Positions 17,072-25,107 of a stretch of DNA of 64,000 nucleotides are shown one piece after another (the stretch's first letter is position 1; every line of letters starts with the position of its first letter). Where the stretch lies: positions 2,728,001 to 2,792,000 of the forward strand of contig NZ_JAZKUG010000001.1 of the NCBI RefSeq assembly GCF_036625195.1, given 5' to 3'. Both the position numbers and the translations under genes were made by a program. The notes under the pieces are model-generated. The model ran no database searches and was not told where the DNA came from. It was given only the letters and a program-made list of their open reading frames with translations. Origin of the DNA: Accumulibacter sp. Lineage in GTDB: Bacteria; Pseudomonadota; Gammaproteobacteria; Burkholderiales; Rhodocyclaceae.

Positions 17072-18289
17072 ATGTCCGACTTGTCGATCGCCTTTCGCAA
17101 TGTCGTCCGGCAGGGCAGGCGGTCGGCCGTGGCGATCTCGGCTGTTGGTTTCGGAGTGGTTTCGCTCGTTCTGGCGGGGGGCTTCATCGAGTGGATCTAT
17201 TGGGCCATGCGGGAGGGCACGATCGAATCCCATCTGGGCCACATCCAAGTCACGCGTCCAGGCTACCTCGATGGCGGACTGGCCGACCCGTTTGCTTTCC
17301 TGTTGCCCGAGAACGCACCCGAACTGCGCACAATCGAGGCGTTGAGACAAGTCAAGGGGGTTGCACCGAAGTTGTCCTTCAATGGGCTCATCAGCCACCG
17401 CGAGTCGACCATATCGTTCATCGGTGACGGGGTCAGTCCAGAGATGGACGATCTCTTGCGGCGGAACCTGATCATCGTCAAGGGAGAAGGTCTCTCCACA
17501 AGCGATCCGCATGGCGTCATTCTCGGCAACGGCCTGGCTGCCAATCTCGGAGCTGGCGTTGGGGACACCGTCGTTTTGCTGGTCAGCAGCCCTTCGGGTG
17601 GAGTCTCCGCCGCCGAAGGGCACGTTCGTGGTCTGTTCTCCAGTGTCAGCAAAGCCTACGACGATGCGGCCCTGCGCCTGCCATTGCCCATGGCGCAAAA
17701 ACTCCTGCGAACCTCCGGAGCGCATCGGTGGCTGATCCTGCTAGACGATACCGCGGCAACGGATCTGGTGCTTGAGCAGCTTCGTCCGCAGTTGGCTGGA
17801 AAAGGACTGGAACTGGTCCCTTGGTACGAACTGGCCGACTTTTACAACAAGACGGTCGTGCTGTTCCAGAAGCAGGTCGGGGCGATGAAACTGATCATTG
17901 CCATCATCATCGTCTTGAGCATCTCGAACACCCTGATGATGAGCGTCATGGAGCGTACGAACGAGATCGGGACAGGGATGGCCCTGGGCATCAAGCGCAG
18001 TACCATCCTGCGCCTCTTTGTCGGCGAGGCCGCCGTGCTGGGCTTGATTGGCGGTGTTGCGGGCTTGATGTTTGGGCTGCTTCTGGCCGCAGCAATCTCG
18101 GCGGTCGGCATACCGATGCCGCCGCCGCCAGGTATGGCCCGCGGCTTCACCGGGGAAATCCTCGTGACTTGGCAGCTTGCCTTGGAGGCTCTGGCGCTGG
18201 CCTTGGCGACAACTCTGCTCGCCAGCCTCTACCCGGCCTGGAAAGCCTCCCGCATGGAAATCGTCAATGCTCTCCGACATAACCGCTGA
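17072..18289 (+). CDS. FtsX/LolC-type ABC transporter permease
   Basis: A 405-residue inner-membrane permease with the MacB/FtsX plan: one N-terminal transmembrane segment (about 15-40), a large periplasmic domain (about 40-265), then three C-terminal segments beginning with IIAIIIVLSISNTLMMSVME and the EIGTGMALGIKRSTI coupling loop. The start at 17072 (MSDLSIAFRNVV) mirrors that of the next permease; an ATG at 17042 is the alternative. Such permeases work with an ATPase to move lipoproteins, peptides or lipids; no ATPase gene is adjacent. It precedes a paralogous permease by 32 bases. Confidence 0.85.
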   Translation: MSDLSIAFRNVVRQGRRSAVAISAVGFGVVSLVLAGGFIEWIYWAMREGTIESHLGHIQVTRPGYLDGGLADPFAFLLPENAPELRTIEALRQVKGVAPKLSFNGLISHRESTISFIGDGVSPEMDDLLRRNLIIVKGEGLSTSDPHGVILGNGLAANLGAGVGDTVVLLVSSPSGGVSAAEGHVRGLFSSVSKAYDDAALRLPLPMAQKLLRTSGAHRWLILLDDTAATDLVLEQLRPQLAGKGLELVPWYELADFYNKTVVLFQKQVGAMKLIIAIIIVLSISNTLMMSVMERTNEIGTGMALGIKRSTILRLFVGEAAVLGLIGGVAGLMFGLLLAAAISAVGIPMPPPPGMARGFTGEILVTWQLALEALALALATTLLASLYPAWKASRMEIVNALRHNR

Positions 18290-18321
18290 CGCAAGCGCCA
18301 CCACGGCAAGCAAGGTGCGTC

Positions 18322-19533
18322 ATGCTTAGCCTCGCTTTGCGAAACATCTTCCGACACAAGCTCAGAACCGCGATGACGTTGGGAGCGATCGTGTTCGGAG
18401 TGATCGGCCTGATGATCTCCGGAGGCTTCGTGCAGGACATCCTCTTTCAGCTCAGCGAGGCGACGATTCACTCGCAGTCGGGACACCTGCAGGTGTATCG
18501 CAAGGGCTTTCACGACCATGGCTCACGCTCACCGGACCAGTACCTGATCGACGATCCGGACGGCGTGAAACAGGTGATTCGAGAGGCTCAGGGCGTCGTG
18601 GACGTGATGGCAAGACTCAGCTTTTCCGGTCTGCTCAGTAACGGCCGCAGTGACGTGTCGATCATCGGTGAGGGGGTTGAAGCGGGCCCGGAGGCCCGAC
18701 TGGGGAGCTACGTCAAGATCAGCGCGGGACGGCAGCTGACCGACGACGATCGCTACGGCATTCTGCTGGGCGAAGGCGTGGCGCGTAGCATGAAGCTGCA
18801 CCCCGGTGACCGGGTCAGCCTTCTGATTACCACGGCGGAGGGCGCGATGAACACCCTTGACTTCGAGGTGATTGGCACCTTCCAGACGTTTTCCAAGGAG
18901 TTCGACGCCCATGCTATCAGGATCCCGCTCGCCGCGTCCCAAGAACTCTTCGCTTCGCAGGGCGTGAACAGCCTCGTTGTTTCCCTGCAAGAAACCGGGG
19001 AGACGGACAGAATCGCGGCTTGGCTCGCATCGAGGCTGAACCCGGACAAGTACGAAATCAAGACTTGGCCTGAACTCAATGACTTCTATCAGAAAGCCGT
19101 TGACCTTTATGACAGGCAGTTTGGCGCGCTGCGCCTGATCGTGCTCCTGATGGTCCTGCTGACCGTTAGCAATACCGTCAACATGAGCGTATTCGAGCGC
19201 ATCGGAGAGTTTGGTACGCTTCTGGCGCTTGGCAGCAGCAGTAGTAGTGTTTTTCGTTTGGTGGTTCTGGAAAACGCTGTGGTTGGCCTGGCCGGTGCGG
19301 TCGTCGGAGTTGTTGGCGGTCTGCTGATGGCCAAAGTGCTTACCCTGGTCGGTTTCGAGATGCCGCCCCTGCCGAACTCGAATACGGGCTATGTGGTATC
19401 CATTCGGTTGTTGCCTTCGGCGGTGGCGATTGCCTTCGCCGTAGGTCTTGCTGCGACCCTGTTCGCCGCGCTATTGCCTGCTTTCCGGGTGTCGAGGAAC
19501 CCCATCGCCAACTCGTTGCGTCAGAACTATTGA
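18322..19533 (+). CDS. FtsX/LolE-type ABC transporter permease
   Basis: A 403-residue paralogue of the preceding permease with the same layout: an N-terminal membrane segment after MLSLALRNIFRHKLRTAMT, a periplasmic domain, and a C-terminal membrane unit with LMVLLTVSNTVNMSVFERIG and EFGTLLALGSSSSSVF. The pair probably forms a heterodimer. Mobile-element sequence begins about 25 bases after the stop, where an ATP-binding subunit gene would be expected, so the operon may have been cut short. Confidence 0.85.
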   Translation: MLSLALRNIFRHKLRTAMTLGAIVFGVIGLMISGGFVQDILFQLSEATIHSQSGHLQVYRKGFHDHGSRSPDQYLIDDPDGVKQVIREAQGVVDVMARLSFSGLLSNGRSDVSIIGEGVEAGPEARLGSYVKISAGRQLTDDDRYGILLGEGVARSMKLHPGDRVSLLITTAEGAMNTLDFEVIGTFQTFSKEFDAHAIRIPLAASQELFASQGVNSLVVSLQETGETDRIAAWLASRLNPDKYEIKTWPELNDFYQKAVDLYDRQFGALRLIVLLMVLLTVSNTVNMSVFERIGEFGTLLALGSSSSSVFRLVVLENAVVGLAGAVVGVVGGLLMAKVLTLVGFEMPPLPNSNTGYVVSIRLLPSAVAIAFAVGLAATLFAALLPAFRVSRNPIANSLRQNY

Positions 19534-19586
19534 GGTCGGGGCCGCAGCGAGCACAGCCAGTGGTACCTTCTCAAAAAGTGGCCTGA

Positions 19587-19982
19587 TTAGCAATGAGTCT
19601 CAGCCAAGCGAATCGTGTGCTCGGGGTGGGCGTCACAGCGAGCAGCGGCGATGAGGAGCCGCTGATGCAAAGTGCTGAGGTCGAATCGACGGTTGAAGCG
19701 GTAGGTGAATGCCGCCAAGTATCGAGCGGAATACTTCCGGAAGTTGAATGCATGATAGCTACCGGTCGGGCTGGTCTTGAGATTGCCCAGGACGGTGTTG
19801 ATCCACTGGAACTCCGTCAAGTCTTTCGGCTTTCGTCCGGCGACGACGGTTGGCTGATGGATGCACCCGGCTTCGGTGACGGCAGTGAAGCAGGCCAGAC
19901 CATCAGAAGACACGGTGCTGCCCGGAGCCAGATGCGTCTTGGCCCAGGCTGCGATGGCCTTGAGGGTGAAGCTCACCGGCAA
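19587..19982 (-). pseudogene. IS1595-family transposase, C-terminal fragment
   Basis: About 130 codons match the ISXO2-like DDE domain of IS1595 transposases: SDGLACFTAV, FQWINTVLGNLKT, YLAAFTYRFNRRFD. The N-terminal half is missing; the reading frame begins at a TTG and the sequence upstream passes directly into IS66-like sequence. The element end is probably near 19560, where a TCTCAAAAAGTGGCC sequence resembles a terminal repeat. This is a dead remnant just downstream of the second permease. Confidence 0.75.
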
Positions 19983-20047
19983 ACGGGTTCGTCTGCGGCT
20001 GCTCGACCAGCACCGCTTTCAATCCCTGCTTCTGCAGATGGGCCAGA

Positions 20048-21540
20048 GAGCCTCTTGCAAAACTCGCTATTCAGCCGAATTTTTCCGTGCAAGCGGTTGG
20101 GAAGGGGGGGGCAGGCGGCCATTTCTGGCATGATTGGAGCGTCGAAACCCTGATCACGCCTGCCATGAGGAACGATAACACGGCTTGCCGGACGATGGAC
20201 CGGTGGAATGTGGTGCAGCACGAACTGATCCCGGAACTTGAGGCGCGCTGGGGCGCGCTGACGCCGAAGCTGGAGCGGGTCATCCACATTCTCGAGTGGG
20301 TGCGGATCGAGGAGTTCACGGCGGTGTCGTGGTGTGGTGTCGGTCGTCCGCCGTTTGAGCGGGCGTGGCTGGCGAACGCCTTTGTTGCCAAGGCGGTGCT
20401 GGGCTTGACGACGACGGTGGGGCTGCTCGATCGCCTGATGAATGACCGTTTCTTGCGCCGCATCTGTGGTTTCCCGCTGTACCGGAGCTTGCCTTCCGAG
20501 GCCACCTTCTCGCGCGCCTTCGACGAGTTTGCCGCAGGGAGCCTGGGCCAACGAGTCCATGAAGCCCTGATCCAGGAGCATCTGGGCGATCAACTGATCG
20601 GGCATCTGAGCCGCGATGGGACAGCCATCGAGGCCCGCGAACGCCCCGCCGGGAAAGGCAAAGGCGCAGAAAAAGGGGTCACCAAGGCACAGCCCACCCT
20701 GTTGGCGACCGAAGAGACTCCTGCCGCGACGACGAGCACGCCGGCACCAGCGGCGCCGGCGAGAAAGCGGGGCCGCCCGCGGCGTGGCGAAGCGCGTCCG
20801 GCGGTGAAGGCCTCGCCGATCGAGCGCCAGCGCGGGCAAAGCTTGGTGCAAATGCTCCAGGAGATTCCCACCGCGTGCGATCGCGGCACCAAGTGCAATG
20901 CGCAGGGCTACAAGAACAGTTGGACCGGCTACAAGCTGCATCTCGACACCGCCGACTGTGGTGTCCCCATCTCTGCGCTCCTTTCCAGCGCCTCGATGCA
21001 CGACAGCCTCGCCGCCATTCCCCTGTCGTTGATCAGCGCCAAGCGCGTCACCAGCCTCTATGACCTCATGGACGCGGCCTATTGCAGCAGCGAGTTGCGC
21101 GCGCACAGCAAGAGCCTCGGGCACGTTCCCCTGATCGACCACAACCCGCGGCGCGGTGAGAAGATCGAATTCTCCCCGGCCGAAGCGCTCCGCTACAACG
21201 AGCGGAGCGCCGCCGAGCGGAGCAACGCTCGCCTCAAGGATGAGTTCGGTGGCCGGCACATCCGGGTCAAGGGCCACACCAAGGTGATGGCCCACCTGAT
21301 GTTCGGCCTGCTCGCGCTGTCCGCTGACCAATTGATGCGACTACAACGATGAACCCCAGCCGTCGCTCTCTGAACGCGGTGCATTCGAGGAGTGCAGGAG
21401 GGGGTTCGCACCGGATTCGGAAAACGATGCCATCAGGCTAGCAACTCAGCCGGACAGGCTTCGTTCGCAAGAAAAATCGCTCCCGGAGAGCGAATGCTGC
21501 CGCGCAGCAAATGGCGCCGCGGGAGTTTTGCAAGAGGCTC
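20048..21540 (+). mobile_element. Complete IS5-like insertion sequence with 4-bp target duplication
   Basis: Perfect 18-bp terminal inverted repeats, GAGCCTCTTGCAAAACTC at 20048-20065 and its complement at 21523-21540, enclose one transposase gene. The tetranucleotide CAGA flanks both ends (20044-20047 and 21541-21544) as a target-site duplication. The element is 1,493 bp long and looks intact, so it is a recent arrival inside the IS66-like gene. Confidence 0.88.
20165..21352 (+). CDS. IS5/IS4-superfamily DDE transposase
   Basis: A 395-residue transposase that spans most of the element. Candidate DDE residues lie in SRDGTAIEARE, LMDAAYCSSEL and AAERSNARLKDEFGGRH. A variable Ala/Pro/Arg-rich insert (about residues 175-235) separates the first and second acidic motifs. 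The start at 20165 (MRNDNTACRT) is chosen for its position just inside the left repeat. The protein appears full length, so the element may still be mobile. The exact family name is uncertain. Confidence 0.85.
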   Translation: MRNDNTACRTMDRWNVVQHELIPELEARWGALTPKLERVIHILEWVRIEEFTAVSWCGVGRPPFERAWLANAFVAKAVLGLTTTVGLLDRLMNDRFLRRICGFPLYRSLPSEATFSRAFDEFAAGSLGQRVHEALIQEHLGDQLIGHLSRDGTAIEARERPAGKGKGAEKGVTKAQPTLLATEETPAATTSTPAPAAPARKRGRPRRGEARPAVKASPIERQRGQSLVQMLQEIPTACDRGTKCNAQGYKNSWTGYKLHLDTADCGVPISALLSSASMHDSLAAIPLSLISAKRVTSLYDLMDAAYCSSELRAHSKSLGHVPLIDHNPRRGEKIEFSPAEALRYNERSAAERSNARLKDEFGGRHIRVKGHTKVMAHLMFGLLALSADQLMRLQR

Positions 21541-22437
21541 CAGAGCCAGGTCGTTCAGCACATACGACGGCTGGCCGTCATGCAGGTGGGTCAGGAAGCC
21601 GATGCGGCTCTTGTTGTCGGCGTTGCCAAATCAGGCGAAGGTCGGGCCGCTGACGACGGTGACGTAGCCGTTCCGGCCCTGGTGGCGCGCGCCGGAGTCG
21701 TCGACCGTGATGGCCGAACTGATCGCCAGGACCGTCTTGAGCAGACTGGACTTCTCGGCCGAGAAGGCTTCCTGACCAGACGTCAGCAGGGCGTCGATCT
21801 GACCGACGGAGCGTTCGATGCCCCATTCGCGCAGTTGCTTGTGCAGCTTCGGCTGCGTGACGTGGCAGTGGTGGTGCTGGTACAGAAGGAAGGCCCGCAG
21901 CCTCGGACCGAAATGCAGTCCGCCCAGCTCCGGCGGGCAGGCCGCCGTCAGCACCCGGCCGTCCGGCGTCGCCCAGCGTTCGAGCAGGAAGCGGGCGTTG
22001 TGCGCGCCGATGCGCAGGTCCTGCACCGTGAAGGCGCGGTGGCCGAGAAAGCGCGAACCTTCCGGCACGTCGTCGACCGCTATCCTGCGCTCTTCATGAA
22101 TGTCGAGGCGGGCCGTCTTTGCCGGCTGATCCGAATTGCGGCGTTTTCCACGCCCTCTGCCGCCGGTCTGGTCATCCTTGTTCTTGTCCGTCTCCTTGTC
22201 CATCCGGCTCGGCTTCATCGCCGGCCGACCCTTCTGACCCTTGAGCACGGCAATTTCGTCTCGCAACTCCCGAATGGTTTCGGCCTGCTGCAACACTCGT
22301 TCCTTCAGTTCGGCGTTCTCGGCAGCAAGCTGGTCGAGACGCGTGGCCAGCGACCGCAACCACAGCAACCCTTCCTCCGGCAGCGGCGCGGGCAACTCAA
22401 ACGGGAAATTGGCTGGCGGCGAAAACATGAAACACAT

Positions 22438-23115
22438 TTAACCATATTTAACAGCCACCTGAGCAGAGAAATTCCACCACTTTCTGAGAATCTACAGCCA
22501 GTGCTCCCAAGCTATCGGATCGTGATCATGCCAACCTGTCGGATGGGCTGGATCACTGGCGGTTTCGTATGACCCCATGCGAAATGGTTCGCGACAGCTT
22601 CGCTTGCGAAGGCTGTGCGCTCGTTCTCGCAGCCGCTGGCGCTAGTGCAGGCTTCGGTTGCCTGGCAGCCTGTCGGACTTGACCCTGTCGGCTGCAAGAA
22701 GTGGGAAGACGGCTCATTTCTCCCCGTTCTTCTGCACGAATAGAACAACTATTCGCTTGAGATCGGCAAGAAGCTGCGCTCGTCTCCCACTTTTTTCGCT
22801 TCGACCCATCAAGTCCGACAGACTGCCGGTCGCCAATCCGCTGCATCCGGGTCGGCCCAGATCCTGAGAATCCACCGACTGGGCGGATGTGCGTTGGCGG
22901 GCGACGCTGGCGAGATCCGGACTGCTGCGTGCCTCATCCTTCTCGTTGATCCGCCGCAAGACGCATCGCCGCGGCGCGGCCATCGTCTCCACCGCCCTGT
23001 CCGTCACAGGTCACGCTTCTCGCGGGTATAACATGCTCAAGAGGGCAGGTTGTATCCCAGCCGCCGGCCTGAACCTTTCTTGCTCGACGACCCTTTCCAT
23101 GGCAACAGGCGCCAA
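22438..23115. other. Gene-free stretch between mobile elements
   Basis: About 680 bases lie between the IS66-like start and the IS4 element. Apart from the large palindrome at 22670-22821, no coding pattern is supported. The segment near 22520-22575 looks like the end of another insertion sequence, but it could not be identified. Confidence 0.4.
22670..22821. repeat. Long nested palindrome (MITE-like or cruciform element)
   Basis: A perfect 13-bp inverted repeat CTGTCGGACTTGA / TCAAGTCCGACAG forms the outer ends. An inner AAGTGGGA / TCCCACTT pair and a central GAATAG-aacaa-CTATTC hairpin (22738-22754) share the same centre near 22746. The arms in between are only partly complementary. The symmetry suggests a small non-autonomous element or a structured RNA/DNA hairpin rather than chance. 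Confidence 0.65.
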
Positions 23116-23130
23116 GGCTAGGGCTGCCCT

Positions 23131-23673
23131 TTACCCGCAAGTCTTGTTGTCATCCGAAGTCCAGTGTCGGAGCGAGAGCCCTTCCCGCAGCGATTGCAGG
23201 ACCGAATAGCCGTGCCACATGATTTGATGCCCTGGAGAGGGGTCTTTGGCGCGGCCAATGTATCCGCCGAGTTGGGCTACGAGACGAACGGCGTCGCCGA
23301 GCCGAGTGGGCTTGGGGATTTGTTTTTTTTTGCGTAGGCCTGCAGCACTTCGATCTCGGCGTCGGAGAACAAGACCTCGGCGGGAAGATCGGGGCACTGT
23401 CTGCCCAGGAGCGTCATGAGCATGATGCGCCAAGCGATGACGAGATTGATGGCGATGGCCCGTTTGAGTCGCTCAGCGGTCTTGTGTTGCAGCGCCTCGA
23501 TGCGACAGCCGCTCTTCAATACGCGATGCCAGTCTTCGATGCGCCAGCGCAGGCAGTACCACCGCAGGCACTCCTGGGCTTGTTCTGGTGTGGTGATCTC
23601 GCAGGTGGTGATCAGGAACCACTCGAGCGGTTCGGCGTCGGCTGGCGGCGAGGGAGAGGTGGCCCCGCTTGTT
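23131..23673 (-). pseudogene. IS4 transposase, C-terminal part, frameshifted in an A9 run
   Basis: This carries the end of the IS4 catalytic domain: PLEWFLITTCEITTPEQA, the YxxRWRIE block (YCLRWRIEDWHRVLKSGC) and AIAINLVIAWRI. In the coding strand a run of nine A (23333-23341) shifts the frame: one frame ends at 23277, while the conserved tail (PTRLGDAVRLVAQLGGYIG) lies in the other frame and stops at 23131. One extra A, or a -1 shift, would join them. Confidence 0.75.
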
Positions 23674-23900
23674 TGGACAGCAAAGGCTCTTCGATAAGTG
23701 GAGCCCTGCCAGTTCCGGTCGGCTGACCGGTGATGCGGTTGGTTTTGACCTTCTGGGATTTTATCCGAACCGAATAGAGCTCGGTGGAGCTTGTGGGCGA
23801 AGGGACGTGCGGTGGGAAAGTCGCCAGACTTTTCCACGGCAAGCGGCCCGGTGCGCGCTAGCGCATCGTCCACAAATCCACGGAGCCCCTTCCCCATGCC

Positions 23901-24734
23901 TTACGCCGCGGCTCGGATGGCCGACGCGAGGGCAGCGAAGTAGGCGGTGTCCGGCGTCTTGCCGTCCAGGGCGCGATGCGGTCGGCGCTCGTTGTAGAAG
24001 CGGACGTACGTGGTCAGGTTGGCTCTTGCATCGGCGACGCTGTCATAGGCCTTGAGATACACTTCCTCGTACTTGAGCGTCTTCCACAGGCGCTCGACAA
24101 AAACGTTGTCCCGCCAGGACCCCTTGCCGTCCATGCTGATCCGGATGCCGTGCGCCTTGAGCATCCCGGTGAATTCGCCGCTGGTGAACTGGCAACCCTG
24201 ATCGGTGTTGAAGATCTCCGGGCAGCCGTGCCGGTGGATGGCTTCCCGGACCGCGTCCAGACAGAAGTCGGTCGTCAAGGTGTTCGACAGCCGCCAGGCG
24301 AGCACCCGCCGCGAGTACCAGTCGATCACGGCGAACAGGTAGAGGAAGCCCCGGCGCATCGGAATGTAGGTGATGTCCGCCGCCCACACCTGGTTGGGCC
24401 GCTCGACGGCAAGATCGCGCAGGAGATACGGATGAATTTCGTCGCCGCGCCGCCGACGAGAGGTGTTGGGCTTCCGATACAAGGCCTCGATGCCCATGCG
24501 CGCCATCAGGGTGCCGATGTGTCGGCGGCCGGCCCGGAAGCCCTCGGGGCGCAGCAGATCGCGCAACATGCGGGCGCCGGCGAAGGGGTGCTCCAGATGC
24601 AACTCGTCGATCCGGCGCATCAGCGCCAGATCCTCCGCCGAGACCTCGCGGGGCGTGTAGTACGCGCTCGAACGGGCCACCCCGAGGAGGGAGCACTGAT
24701 GCGCGACAGGGAGCTTGTGCTTGCGGTCAATCAT
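23901..24734 (-). CDS. IS3-family transposase OrfB (DDE integrase domain)
   Basis: A 277-residue integrase-like catalytic protein. It has the HTH_21 region (ELHLEHPFAGARML) and an rve core with the DDE residues in WAADITYIPM, FNTDQGCQFTS and KGSWRDNVFVERLWKTLKYEEV, followed by YNERRPHRALDGKTP. It looks intact, so the element may still transpose. Confidence 0.92.
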   Translation of the reverse strand: MIDRKHKLPVAHQCSLLGVARSSAYYTPREVSAEDLALMRRIDELHLEHPFAGARMLRDLLRPEGFRAGRRHIGTLMARMGIEALYRKPNTSRRRRGDEIHPYLLRDLAVERPNQVWAADITYIPMRRGFLYLFAVIDWYSRRVLAWRLSNTLTTDFCLDAVREAIHRHGCPEIFNTDQGCQFTSGEFTGMLKAHGIRISMDGKGSWRDNVFVERLWKTLKYEEVYLKAYDSVADARANLTTYVRFYNERRPHRALDGKTPDTAYFAALASAIRAAA

Positions 24735-25036
24735 CTTCTTGCGCTCAGCAAGCCCGCCTTGGTGAGCGCATGTTCTAAAAAATCCTTCTCCAGCGTCAGC
24801 TGTCCGATCTTGGCGTGCAGTTTCGTCAAGTCCGGATCGCTGCTCGCAGGACCGCTGGTATCCCCAAAAACCTGGACCGCACGCTCCGTCAGCTGCCGCT
24901 TCCAGTCCGTGATCTGGTTCGGGTGAATGTCGTACTGCTGCGCCAGTTCGGTCAGCGTCTTGTCGCTCTTCAGCGCCGCCAGCGCCACCTGCGCCTTGAA
25001 TGCCGGCGTGTGGTTCCGCCTCGTCCTTCTCGTCAT
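24731..25036 (-). CDS. IS3-family transposase OrfA
   Basis: A 101-residue DNA-binding protein with an N-terminal helix-turn-helix (FKAQVALAALKSDKTLTELA, then YDIHPNQITDWKRQL) and a C-terminal leucine-zipper-like segment (LTLEKDFLEHALTKAGLL). It overlaps orfB by 4 bases (ATGA), so OrfB may be made by re-initiation or by frameshifting to a fused OrfAB. Confidence 0.9.
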   Translation of the reverse strand: MTRRTRRNHTPAFKAQVALAALKSDKTLTELAQQYDIHPNQITDWKRQLTERAVQVFGDTSGPASSDPDLTKLHAKIGQLTLEKDFLEHALTKAGLLSARR

Positions 25037-25107
25037 GCTCTCGCTCCTGTTGGGGCTGCTTCCGCAGCCGTTCAATGGGGCAAGGCTACCACTTATCCTG
25101 CTGTCCA

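Larger units (their letters stand above)
19983..22437 (-). pseudogene. IS66-like transposase, disrupted by an IS5-like element
   Basis: The N-terminal part (22437-21631, 268 codons) has a coiled-coil start (LAAENAELKERVLQQAETI), a Gln/Arg-rich linker and the catalytic start AITVDDSGARHQGRNGY. It then meets an in-frame TGA where relatives have a Trp codon (FA-stop-FGNADNKSRIGFL). The frame continues to 21541, is cut by the IS5-like element, and resumes at 20047 as AHLQKQGLKAVLVEQ. Removing the element and one CAGA copy restores the frame exactly. The 3' end is lost at the junction with the IS1595 remnant. Confidence 0.75.
23674..25107 (-). mobile_element. IS3-family insertion sequence inside the IS4 transposase gene
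   Basis: The ends share TGGACAGCA and GATAAGTGG blocks in inverted orientation (near 25107 and near 23674), with an extra 10 or so bases between the blocks at the low-coordinate end. The exact ends and a target duplication could not be settled. It contains orfA and orfB of the IS3 family and about 220 bases beyond orfB with no recognised gene. Confidence 0.65.
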
